Positions 31,558 to 37,918 of a DNA stretch of 37,918 nt are shown here, piece by piece. The translations under genes and the position numbers were made by a program. Under the pieces are notes generated by a model. It was given only the letters and a program-made list of their open reading frames with translations. It was not told where the DNA came from and made no database searches. Every line of letters begins with the position of its first letter. Within the stretch, counting starts at the first letter, position 1. The DNA lies in NCBI RefSeq assembly GCF_000337595.1, contig NZ_AOIL01000012.1:247233-285150 (forward strand), written 5' to 3'. This DNA is from Natrialba taiwanensis DSM 12281. Its GTDB lineage: Archaea; Halobacteriota; Halobacteria; Halobacteriales; Natrialbaceae.

Positions 31558-32826
31558 CTACAGGTCACACCCCGTCTCCGCACAGTCGGGCGCTGCGTCC
31601 GCTCCGGAGAGTTCCTCGAGGAGGTCAACCGTAGCGAGGTCGCCCGACTCCGGTTCGACGCACTCGCCCATCCAGACCGGATTCGACGCCTGCTGGTCGC
31701 ACTCGCGGAACTCGTTCGGCCCGAAGATGGTTTCGTGTTCCATGCCGGGTAACGTCTCCGCGACCGTCGTCGGATTGCGGGAGCCGGCTTCGCGGATGCC
31801 GTTTGCGACCATCCGAACCGACTCGTAACCCACGCGCGAGAAGTTGTCCGGTACGTCGCCGTCGTACTCGCTCTCGTAGGCCTCGACGAATTCCTGGTTG
31901 TCCCCCGTCTCGAGTTCGGGCACGTATCGCACGCCGCTGTAGATATCGTAGGCCCCGTCACCCGCCCCCGTTCGGATCGACCGGAACGAGCCGGTCGTCG
32001 TGACGATCGGGATCTCGTTCTGGAGGCCGCGAGACCGCGCCTGCGAGAGGAAGATGGCCAGGTCGGACCCTGTCATCCCGACGACGAGCGCGTCCGCCTC
32101 GTCGCTTTCGTTCGAAATCTGGCTGATGAACGCCTCGAAGTCGTTCGACCCCTGATCCGACCGGGTCACGCCGACGCGTTCGTAGGAGTCGCTGGTCGAC
32201 TCCATCCGCGTTTCGACCTCCTCCAGTACGGACTCGCCGTACGCGTAGTCCGCGATGTGGTAGACGATCCGATCGCCGAGTTCGTCGGCGGTCCACTGAG
32301 ACATCACTTCGGCGATCTGTGCCGTACTCGTCTCGAACCGGAACACGTACTGATTGCACTCCTCGCCCGTGATCGACACGTCCGCCGCGCCCGGCGTGTA
32401 GACGATCTCGTTCTCGCGCGCAAAGTCGTTGATCGCGAGCGCCGACGAACTCGAGATGCAGCCGGTGAGAAACTGCGCCCCGTCGGATTGGACCGCCTGA
32501 TCGGCCCGCTGGGTCGCCGTCGCCGGGTCGAGTTGCGTGTCGTAGTCGTCGTACTCGATCGTAAAGTCGTACTCGTCGCTCTCGTTTATCTGCGTGATCG
32601 CGAGTTCGGTTCCCTGGTGTCGTTCTTCGGCGAGATCAGTGAACGCGCCGGTGAACGGCTCGAGGACGCCGAACTGCACGGTATCGAAGTTTTCGTCGTC
32701 GCCGTTGCCGACCTCGTCGGGACTGCCGATACAGCCGGCGAGTCCGGTCACGCCGACGACGCTCCCGGCCGTGAGTGCTCGGAGAACGTCGCGCCTGCCA
32801 CCCTGTGATATGTCACCCTGAGACAT
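31558..32826 (-). CDS. livK: Solute-binding lipoprotein of the LivK/HAAT importer
   Basis: A 422-residue binding protein. Arg11-Arg12 in GGRRDVLRALTAGSV are a twin-arginine signal, and LAGC (lipobox Cys32) marks a lipid-anchored protein exported folded, as usual in haloarchaea. The mature protein is a type I periplasmic fold. It opens with TVQFGVLEPFTGAFTDLAEERHQG and continues with the DYDTQLDPATATQRADQAV stretch of LivK-like proteins (both shortened to their start here). ATG 32826 is chosen because TTTTTATA lies at -31. A 70-residue extension upstream would cross the promoter. It is the first gene of the importer operon. Confidence 0.92.
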   Translation of the reverse strand: MSQGDISQGGRRDVLRALTAGSVVGVTGLAGCIGSPDEVGNGDDENFDTVQFGVLEPFTGAFTDLAEERHQGTELAITQINESDEYDFTIEYDDYDTQLDPATATQRADQAVQSDGAQFLTGCISSSSALAINDFARENEIVYTPGAADVSITGEECNQYVFRFETSTAQIAEVMSQWTADELGDRIVYHIADYAYGESVLEEVETRMESTSDSYERVGVTRSDQGSNDFEAFISQISNESDEADALVVGMTGSDLAIFLSQARSRGLQNEIPIVTTTGSFRSIRTGAGDGAYDIYSGVRYVPELETGDNQEFVEAYESEYDGDVPDNFSRVGYESVRMVANGIREAGSRNPTTVAETLPGMEHETIFGPNEFRECDQQASNPVWMGECVEPESGDLATVDLLEELSGADAAPDCAETGCDL

Positions 32827-32849
32827 ACCACCAATTGATTTCACCACCC

Positions 32850-32857
32850 TATAAAAA
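32850..32857 (-). promoter_or_regulatory. TATA box of the importer operon
   Basis: TTTTTATA on the minus strand lies at -31 to -24 relative to ATG 32826. A mirror TTTTATAAGG on the plus strand (32878-32887) faces the ligase gene and forms an inverted TATA-like pair with it. Confidence 0.65.
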
Positions 32858-33040
32858 TCGACCCCCGCTTGTGGCGGTTTTATAAGGTCCTGACGGTGAT
32901 ACGCACCCGATTCGTGCTCGCTGACCCGGGTCGTCCTCGTTAGTCCCGCGAGCGAGCCGCTGTCTGCTTCCCTCGCCAACTTTGCTCCCCGCACTATGAT
33001 CGTTACCACAATCCACAATCCGTGTGTGCATACCACATGG

Positions 33041-33048
33041 TTTTTATC
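33041..33048 (+). promoter_or_regulatory. TATA box of the second phenylacetate-CoA ligase gene
   Basis: TTTTTATC lies at -34 to -27 relative to ATG 33075 and -28 to -21 relative to ATG 33069. Of the two starts, 33075 has a spacing closer to the other genes here. Confidence 0.55.
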
Positions 33049-33074
33049 GAGGGACTCTAGAGTGGCGAATGAGG

Positions 33075-34361
33075 ATGAGTTATACGCAGACAGAGACGGC
33101 CCCCCGTTCGGAGATTCGAGCGCTGCAGAACGAACGGCTTCGAGAGACGGTCCGCCACGCCTACGACAACGTCGCGTTCTACCGCGACGAACTCGACGCC
33201 GCCGGCGTTTCCCCCGACGATATCCAGACGGTCGACGACATCCGGCAACTACCGTTCACGACCAAGGAAGACTTTCGGGCGGAGTACCCCGACGGCCTGT
33301 TCGCCGTCGACGACGCGGACGTGTGCCGGATTCACGCTTCCTCGGGGACGACCGGGAAGCCGAAAATCGTCTCCTACACCGACGAGGACGTGGCCGTCTG
33401 GAGCGAGGTCGTCGCCCGATCGCTCGCCGCAGCGGGGGTCGAACCGGGAGATACCGTCCAGAACGGCTACGGCTACGGACTCTTTACGGGCGGCCTCGGA
33501 CTCCACTACGGCATCGAAGAACTCGGGGCGACGGTCATTCCGATCGGCGGGGGACAAACCCAGCGACAGGTCGAACTCCTGCAAGACTTAGAGAGCGACG
33601 CGCTCAGTTGCACGCCGTCGTACTCGCTGTACCTCGCGGAGACGGCCGCCGAAATGGGGATCGACGTCGCCGACCTGCCGGTCTCGACTGTTATCTTCGG
33701 TGCCGAACCCTGTACCAACCCCATGCGTGAGGAAATCGAGGACCGGCTCGGCGTCACCGGCATCGACATCTACGGCCTCTCGGAGATCATCGGCCCCGGC
33801 GTCTCCGTCGAGTGCCACGACGCCCAGGACGGCCTCCACATCTGGGAAGATCACTTCTACCCCGAAGTCGTCGACCCCACCACCGGCGAGCCACTGCCCG
33901 AGGGCGAGGAAGGTGAACTCGTGCTGACCACCCTCTCGAAGGAGGCGCTTCCGGTACTGCGATATCGGACCGGCGATCTGACGACGCTCACCACCGAGAA
34001 GTGTGCCTGCGGGCGAACGATGGTTCGCATGGATAACGTCACCGGTCGTGCGGACGATCTCATCATCGTCCGCGGCGTCAACCTCTATCCCAGTGAGATC
34101 GAGGATGTGGTCCTCGAGTTCGATTCCGTCGCCCCCTACTACCGGATCGACCTCTATCGAGAGGACAACCTCGACCGCCTGGAGCTCACGATCGAGCACG
34201 AAACCGATTCGGAGGCCGACCGAAACGAGTTGCGCGATCGGATACTCACGCGGCTCGAAAACGTGCTCTCGTTCACGCCGGACGAACTCGAACTCGTCGA
34301 CCCCGGAAGCATCGAACGGACGGAGGTCGGCAAGGTCAAACGGGTCTACGACCACCGGTAA
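33075..34361 (+). CDS. paaK: Phenylacetate-CoA ligase, copy 2
   Basis: A 428-residue ligase with the same motifs as copy 1: SSGTTGKPK for ATP phosphate, YGLSEIIGPGVSVE near 240, YRTGDLTTL and GRADDLIIVRGVNLYPSEIE. The two copies are very similar along the whole length and differ mainly in the stretch after the GLFTGGLG segment (copy 1 FHGGAEELDAAVIPTSS, copy 2 LHYGIEELGATVIPIGG), which lines the acyl pocket in such enzymes. That suggests a different substrate range, for example a substituted phenylacetate. It is divergent from the importer operon, so import and activation could be coupled. ATG 33069 is an alternative that adds two residues. Confidence 0.92.
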   Translation: MSYTQTETAPRSEIRALQNERLRETVRHAYDNVAFYRDELDAAGVSPDDIQTVDDIRQLPFTTKEDFRAEYPDGLFAVDDADVCRIHASSGTTGKPKIVSYTDEDVAVWSEVVARSLAAAGVEPGDTVQNGYGYGLFTGGLGLHYGIEELGATVIPIGGGQTQRQVELLQDLESDALSCTPSYSLYLAETAAEMGIDVADLPVSTVIFGAEPCTNPMREEIEDRLGVTGIDIYGLSEIIGPGVSVECHDAQDGLHIWEDHFYPEVVDPTTGEPLPEGEEGELVLTTLSKEALPVLRYRTGDLTTLTTEKCACGRTMVRMDNVTGRADDLIIVRGVNLYPSEIEDVVLEFDSVAPYYRIDLYREDNLDRLELTIEHETDSEADRNELRDRILTRLENVLSFTPDELELVDPGSIERTEVGKVKRVYDHR

Positions 34362-34508
34362 TCGAGCGAGCGTCACTGCGTGGCGATGACAGCGCGGAGA
34401 CGGAAGCGGAGCGGCGACGGCGGAGAGGTCCGGGATCAATCTAGCGCCGCGTCACACCCGAATCGGGTGCGTGGTAAACTATTTGTGGGTTGGTTAGAAG
34501 GTCTACGT

Positions 34509-34976
34509 ATGGCATACAGTTACGAGCCACACCACTTCGAGGACTTCGAGGTGGGCCAGGAGTTCGAGAGCGTCGGTCGGACCGTCACGGAAGCCGATTT
34601 CGTCATGCACTCGGCGCTGTCGGGCGACTGGACGGAACTGCATACGAACAAGGACTATGCCGAGGACGGTCCCTTCGAGGGGCGGATCGCCCACGGACCG
34701 ATGACGTTCGTCCAGGCGACGGGGTTCGTCTATCGCACCGGCATCGTCGAGCGCACGGCATTTGCCTTCCTCGGGATGAATTACATGGATCTGCCGAACC
34801 CGGTCTACATCGGTGACACCCTCTCGCTCGACATCGAGGTTACGGAGACGAAGGACGTGAGCAGTCGCGACGACGCGGGTCTCGTCGTCCTCGATACGGT
34901 GATGACGAACCAGGACGACACCGTCGTCTTCGAGGGCGACATGAAGTTCCTCATCAAAACCGAGACAGCGGAATAA
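34509..34976 (+). CDS. MaoC-like (R)-specific enoyl-CoA hydratase
   Basis: A 155-residue hotdog-fold protein. GDWTELHTNKDYAEDGPFEGRIAHGP at about 36-61 is the MaoC hydratase-2 motif (key residues: Asp37, His41 and the His in RIAHGP). The hydratase part of bacterial PaaZ, which opens the oxepin-CoA ring, belongs to this fold. It follows the second ligase and may catalyse oxepin-CoA hydrolysis or hydrate an enoyl-CoA, but no aldehyde dehydrogenase part is present here. TATTTG at about -31 may be its promoter. The specific reaction is inference. Confidence 0.88.
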   Translation: MAYSYEPHHFEDFEVGQEFESVGRTVTEADFVMHSALSGDWTELHTNKDYAEDGPFEGRIAHGPMTFVQATGFVYRTGIVERTAFAFLGMNYMDLPNPVYIGDTLSLDIEVTETKDVSSRDDAGLVVLDTVMTNQDDTVVFEGDMKFLIKTETAE

Positions 34977-35672
34977 GCGGACGGGAGGCATCCGCGACGA
35001 GAACGCTTTCAGCGCCGGCGGCGAAAGCGAAGCGAGGACCGCACGCGACGAAACTCCGCCCGAGGGAACCGTTCGATTGCGAACCGCGGACGGTCGCATC
35101 GGCGAACAACTGCTAGCGAGTTCAGCGGCGGTGGTCGCGCAGGTCTCCGGAGCGGAGGCCACGAGAATCGATCAGCGCGTTTCGGCACGATGCCGTCGAA
35201 GGTTCGGCGAGTTGGTACCGACAAGAATAATGAACGCTGATGGTGGCCTCACAGGTTCATAGTTTACTAGTAATACTCTTCTATCTGACGACTATTATCC
35301 GGCCTAGCCAGGAAGTTGTTTATATGGGCACTATTCAGACAAAATAATTTAGTATATATGGATATCTCCAGAAATATCCCTACAATATGGATTATAGAAC
35401 ATAGAATCCCCATTCAGGATCTGCCATCTCCAGTACTATTTCTGTTTCTTTCTGTAACACCACATAGTACTGTCAGCTGTGCATTCCCAAACTGACTTTA
35501 CAATGGAAACTAAACACAGTACTCGAACGAACGACCGGGGCAGAGCAGCGACTGACAGCAGATGGCATCGAGTTGCAGCGAACTCGGTAGTAGGCCGGTC
35601 AGTCGAGTTCAGCGCCGGTACTCACCGACGACTGCAAACCGAACTTACAGCGACACCGATCGACGACTACAA
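34977..35672. other. Long intergenic region with an AT-rich island
   Basis: The 696-base gap has two parts. From 34977 to about 35260 it is GC-rich and keeps a plus-strand frame to a TAG at 35260-35262 that has no recognised domain; it may be a gene remnant. From about 35260 to 35500 it is markedly AT-rich and holds a hairpin of GGATAT and ATATCC (35360-35379). A frame at 35479-35676 (65 residues) ends in an ATGA overlap with the next gene but has no promoter at the expected distance, so I do not call it. The low GC could mark foreign DNA or a large control region. Confidence 0.5.
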
Positions 35673-36212
35673 ATGACACCCGAATCCACGCCCGACGATG
35701 CACCGAACTGGGAGTTCAAAGACCGCGACATCGCGATCCTCTGTGAACTCTCGAACGATCCACAACTGTCCTCGCGGGAACTGACGACGGTACTCGAGGA
35801 GGAGTACGACATCGACGTGTCACACGTCACCGTCAGCGAGTCCATCCGGCGGATGCGCGACGAAGGCGTCTTCCGGGAGGCGATCATCCCCAACGAGGAG
35901 TACTACATCTTCGCGCTGTTCGAGTTCAAGTTCAACGCCGAACACTTCGCCGAGCGCTGGCGGGACGCGATGGAGCACATCAAGCGGGACAAGCACACGC
36001 TGTTTTTCTTCCTTTCCGACGGCGAGTACCAGTGGAAGACGGTGATGATGTTCCGCAATCGCGAGCAGGTCTCGCGGTGGATTCACGACTGTTACACGGA
36101 GTACGGCGACGTTATCGCGAACGTCCGAAACTCGGCGGTCCACAACGTCCTCAAGTTCAAAACCGATCCACGGATCTACGAGGATCTGGGCGAGGACGAC
36201 AGCACCGAGTGA
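35673..36212 (+). CDS. Lrp-like winged helix-turn-helix regulator
   Basis: A 179-residue protein. Residues 16-70 form a winged helix, with RDIAILCELSNDPQLSSREL and a DVSHVTVSESIRRMRDEGVF recognition helix. The rest (80-170) is an alpha/beta domain with FALFEFKFNAEHFAERW and FFFLSDGEYQWKTVMMF, which may dimerise or bind ligand. Similar proteins are frequent in haloarchaea. ATG 35673 is chosen because upstream residues look non-coding. It sits between the aromatic/acyl-CoA genes and is convergent with the fused beta-oxidation gene, whose control it may take part in. It is followed directly at its stop by a degenerate copy of the 79-base palindrome. Confidence 0.85.
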   Translation: MTPESTPDDAPNWEFKDRDIAILCELSNDPQLSSRELTTVLEEEYDIDVSHVTVSESIRRMRDEGVFREAIIPNEEYYIFALFEFKFNAEHFAERWRDAMEHIKRDKHTLFFFLSDGEYQWKTVMMFRNREQVSRWIHDCYTEYGDVIANVRNSAVHNVLKFKTDPRIYEDLGEDDSTE

Positions 36213-36296
36213 GACGGACTGCTGTCGGTCAGTGCCGACGCACTGGCAGGACAGCGCGGGCGCGCCGGGAAATCGGTATCGGTACAGCAGCCCGTC
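36213..36296 (+). repeat. Degenerate palindromic element, copy C
   Basis: The element starts on the base after the TGA of the Lrp-like gene. Its outer arms, GACGGACTGCTGT and ACAGCAGCCCGTC, match the outer arms of copies A and B except for a few bases. The interior is different and no longer forms the same central stem. It keeps the location after a stop codon and lies between convergent genes. Confidence 0.65.
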
Positions 36297-36320
36297 TGAG
36301 TGTCGAACGGCCGACGGGTA

Positions 36321-37918
36321 CTACTCGCCGCTGAACTCGGGCTCTCGATCCTCGGCGAAGGCGGCCGTCCCCTCGCGCATATCCTCGGTCGTAAACAGGA
36401 GCCCGAAGCCCTGGCTCTCCATCGCGAGCGCAGCCTCGAGACTCGCATCCTCGCCCTCGTTCATCACCTTCTTTGCCACCTTGAGACCGATCGGCGGGCC
36501 GGTGCGCAGATCATCGACGAAGTCCGCAACCGCGTCGCTGAACTCGTCGCGGTCGACCGCACGATTAATCAGCCCCCATTCTTCGGCGCGCTCGGCGTCG
36601 ATGTGGTTGCCGCGGAAGACGAGTTCTTTCGCGCGGGTCTCGCCGAGAACCCGCAGGAGTCGCTGCGTGCCGCCGCCACCGGGGATCAGTCCGAGCCCGA
36701 TCTCGGGAGCGCCGAAGGAGGACCGTTCGGTGGCGAGTCGCAGGTCGCAGGCGAGTGCGAGTTCGAGGCCGGCACCGAGACAGTAGCCGTCGATCTTGGC
36801 CACGACGGGTCTCGGGAAGTCGTTGACCGTCTCGAAGGCGGGCGTTACGTCCATCACGTCGGTCGGGTCCGCGCCGCCGAAACCGGTGATGTCGGCCCCG
36901 GCGCTGAACGCGCGGTCGCCGACGCCCTCGACGGTGACACAGCGCACGTCGTCGGTGTCGACCGTCGAGAGCAGGTCGTCGAGTTCGGCGAGGAGGTCGT
37001 TCGAGATGGCGTTCATCCGCGATGGGCGGTCGAGTTCGATTGCGAGCACGCCGTCGTCGAGATCGACGTTGAGGTTGTGGTAGGAGTCGAGCGCGCCGTC
37101 GTCGGTGTCGTACTCGTAGAAGCCCGCGCCGGCGTCCTCGCCGGTTTTGCCCTCGGAGACGAGTTCGTCGAGATAGGGATGCGGTTCGAACCGCTCCGCG
37201 CCGCTCTCCTCGTGGAGCGTCTCGAGTTTCTCGAGGACGGTGTCCAGTCCGAGCTTGTCGGCGCGGCGGCAGATGCCCTCGGGGAAGCCGAGGCCGAGCT
37301 GGACGCCGGTGTCGACCTCCTCGGGAGTGGCGACACCCTCGCCGACGAGGAACGCGGCGCGGTTTGCCATACGCGCTTCGACGCGGAGCCAGTCGAAGTC
37401 GCCCGCGTCGTCGGGCTGGTAGTCCGCGCCGTCGCCGTCTTCGTAGTCGTAGAATCCCTTTCCGGTCTTCTGACCGAGTTCTTCGGCCTCGACCTTCGCT
37501 TCGGTGATCGGTGGGATCGGACTGCCGCCTTCCTTGCGGACGTGATAGCCCACGTCGATGCCGGTCAGGTCGGCGAGTTCGAACGGCCCCATGGGGTAGC
37601 CTCGTTCGTGGGCCATGGTCGCGTCAGCCTCGCGAATGGTTGCTTCGCCTTCCGAGACCATGAACGCGGGTTCGCCGCCGAACGGGCCGACGATGGTGTT
37701 GACGACGAAGCCGCGCACGTCCTTGCGAACGTAGATCGGCGTCTTGTCGATCGACTCGACCCACTCGTAGCCGGCATCCGCAACCTCGTCGGTCGTCTCC
37801 TGCCCGTAGATGACCTCGACGAGGTCCATCTTCACCGGCGGGTTGAAAAAGTGCAGGCCAAGGACCCGTTCGGGGGAGTCGAGGACCTCGGCGATATCCG
37901 AAATCGGCAGGCTCGAGG
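36321..37918 (-). CDS. 3-hydroxyacyl-CoA dehydrogenase/enoyl-CoA hydratase fusion, N-terminus outside the window
   Basis: The frame runs from the stop at 36321 to the window end and is open there; the first bases on the minus strand read SSLPISDIAEVLDSPERV, so the NAD-binding N-terminus lies beyond. HFFNPPVKMDLVEVIYG belongs to the dehydrogenase NAD domain. Two 3HCDH C-terminal repeats follow (RGFVVNTIVGPF, then RVEARMANRAAFLVGEGVA). The last 260 residues are a crotonase: AFSAGADITGFG and GLELALACDLRLA, with the two catalytic glutamates in GAGLEL and APEIGLGLIPGGGGTQRL. Dehydrogenase-first order is the reverse of bacterial FadB and is typical of archaea. It hydrates enoyl-CoA and oxidises the 3-hydroxyacyl-CoA, a step needed after ring cleavage in the phenylacetate route. 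It is convergent with the Lrp-like gene. Confidence 0.93.
   Translation of the reverse strand, partial: SSLPISDIAEVLDSPERVLGLHFFNPPVKMDLVEVIYGQETTDEVADAGYEWVESIDKTPIYVRKDVRGFVVNTIVGPFGGEPAFMVSEGEATIREADATMAHERGYPMGPFELADLTGIDVGYHVRKEGGSPIPPITEAKVEAEELGQKTGKGFYDYEDGDGADYQPDDAGDFDWLRVEARMANRAAFLVGEGVATPEEVDTGVQLGLGFPEGICRRADKLGLDTVLEKLETLHEESGAERFEPHPYLDELVSEGKTGEDAGAGFYEYDTDDGALDSYHNLNVDLDDGVLAIELDRPSRMNAISNDLLAELDDLLSTVDTDDVRCVTVEGVGDRAFSAGADITGFGGADPTDVMDVTPAFETVNDFPRPVVAKIDGYCLGAGLELALACDLRLATERSSFGAPEIGLGLIPGGGGTQRLLRVLGETRAKELVFRGNHIDAERAEEWGLINRAVDRDEFSDAVADFVDDLRTGPPIGLKVAKKVMNEGEDASLEAALAMESQGFGLLFTTEDMREGTAAFAEDREPEFSGE

Noticed and set aside
13826..33042. Shared CACATGGTTTTT near the symporter cassette and second ligase promoters
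   Set aside because: Many 12-base matches are expected by chance between 38-kb strands, and the motif sits on opposite sides of the two TATA boxes.
35479..35676. 65-codon frame ending in an ATGA overlap with the Lrp-like gene
   Set aside because: No promoter near it, a residue composition unlike haloarchaeal proteins, and the overlap is expected by chance.
1..37918. tRNA, rRNA, CRISPR arrays and transposases
   Set aside because: I looked for cloverleaf-like segments, regularly spaced direct repeats and transposase motifs and found none that I could support.

Overview
The window is chromosomal DNA of a halophilic archaeon (class Halobacteria; a member of the Natrialbales is my inference). 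The signs are high GC with a strong third-position GC bias, very acidic proteins, two Bat/HTH-10 type regulators, twin-arginine lipoprotein export, and many genes whose start codon lies 29-31 bases downstream of a TATA-like box, as expected for leaderless transcripts.

Layout. Bases 1-9087 are a housekeeping and signalling stretch: a truncated YihY/BrkB membrane protein, an ERCC4/helix-hairpin-helix nuclease-like protein, a large PAS/GAF/HTH-10 regulator with a small zinc-ribbon protein after it, a methyltransferase, a small membrane protein and an Lhr-type helicase. Bases 9527-22376 carry a mixed catabolic set: metal-dependent amidohydrolase, IclR regulator, flavin/Fe-S oxidoreductase of the trimethylamine dehydrogenase/dienoyl-CoA reductase type, a coupled transporter cassette (53-residue acidic protein, 55-residue membrane protein, SSS symporter), an EthD-tandem/HD operon, a VOC protein, a ThDP enzyme, an SDR epimerase, a luciferase-like oxidoreductase and a hotdog thioesterase. 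I cannot assign a substrate to this set.

Bases 22439-27870 are a phenylacetate catabolic operon on the minus strand (paaA, paaB, paaC, paaD, a separate PaaD-type zinc ribbon, then paaK), with a divergent HTH-10 regulator and a PaaI-like thioesterase. Bases 27928-32826 hold a LivFGHMK-type ABC importer with a fused permease. A second paaK, a MaoC hydratase, an Lrp-like winged-helix regulator and a fused 3-hydroxyacyl-CoA dehydrogenase/enoyl-CoA hydratase (cut by the window end) follow. Together these could import an aromatic acid, activate it to a CoA thioester, epoxidise the ring, hydrolyse the oxepin and beta-oxidise the product. A PaaE reductase, a ring-cleavage aldehyde dehydrogenase and a thiolase are not in the window.

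The most unusual structures are a 79-base palindromic element that begins exactly after the stop codons of two different genes and flanks the IclR gene in inverted orientation (with a degenerate third copy after a third stop codon), the division of PaaD into two overlapping genes, the recent 411-base tandem duplication in the EthD gene with two hairpins in its linker, and the coupled small-protein/symporter cassette.
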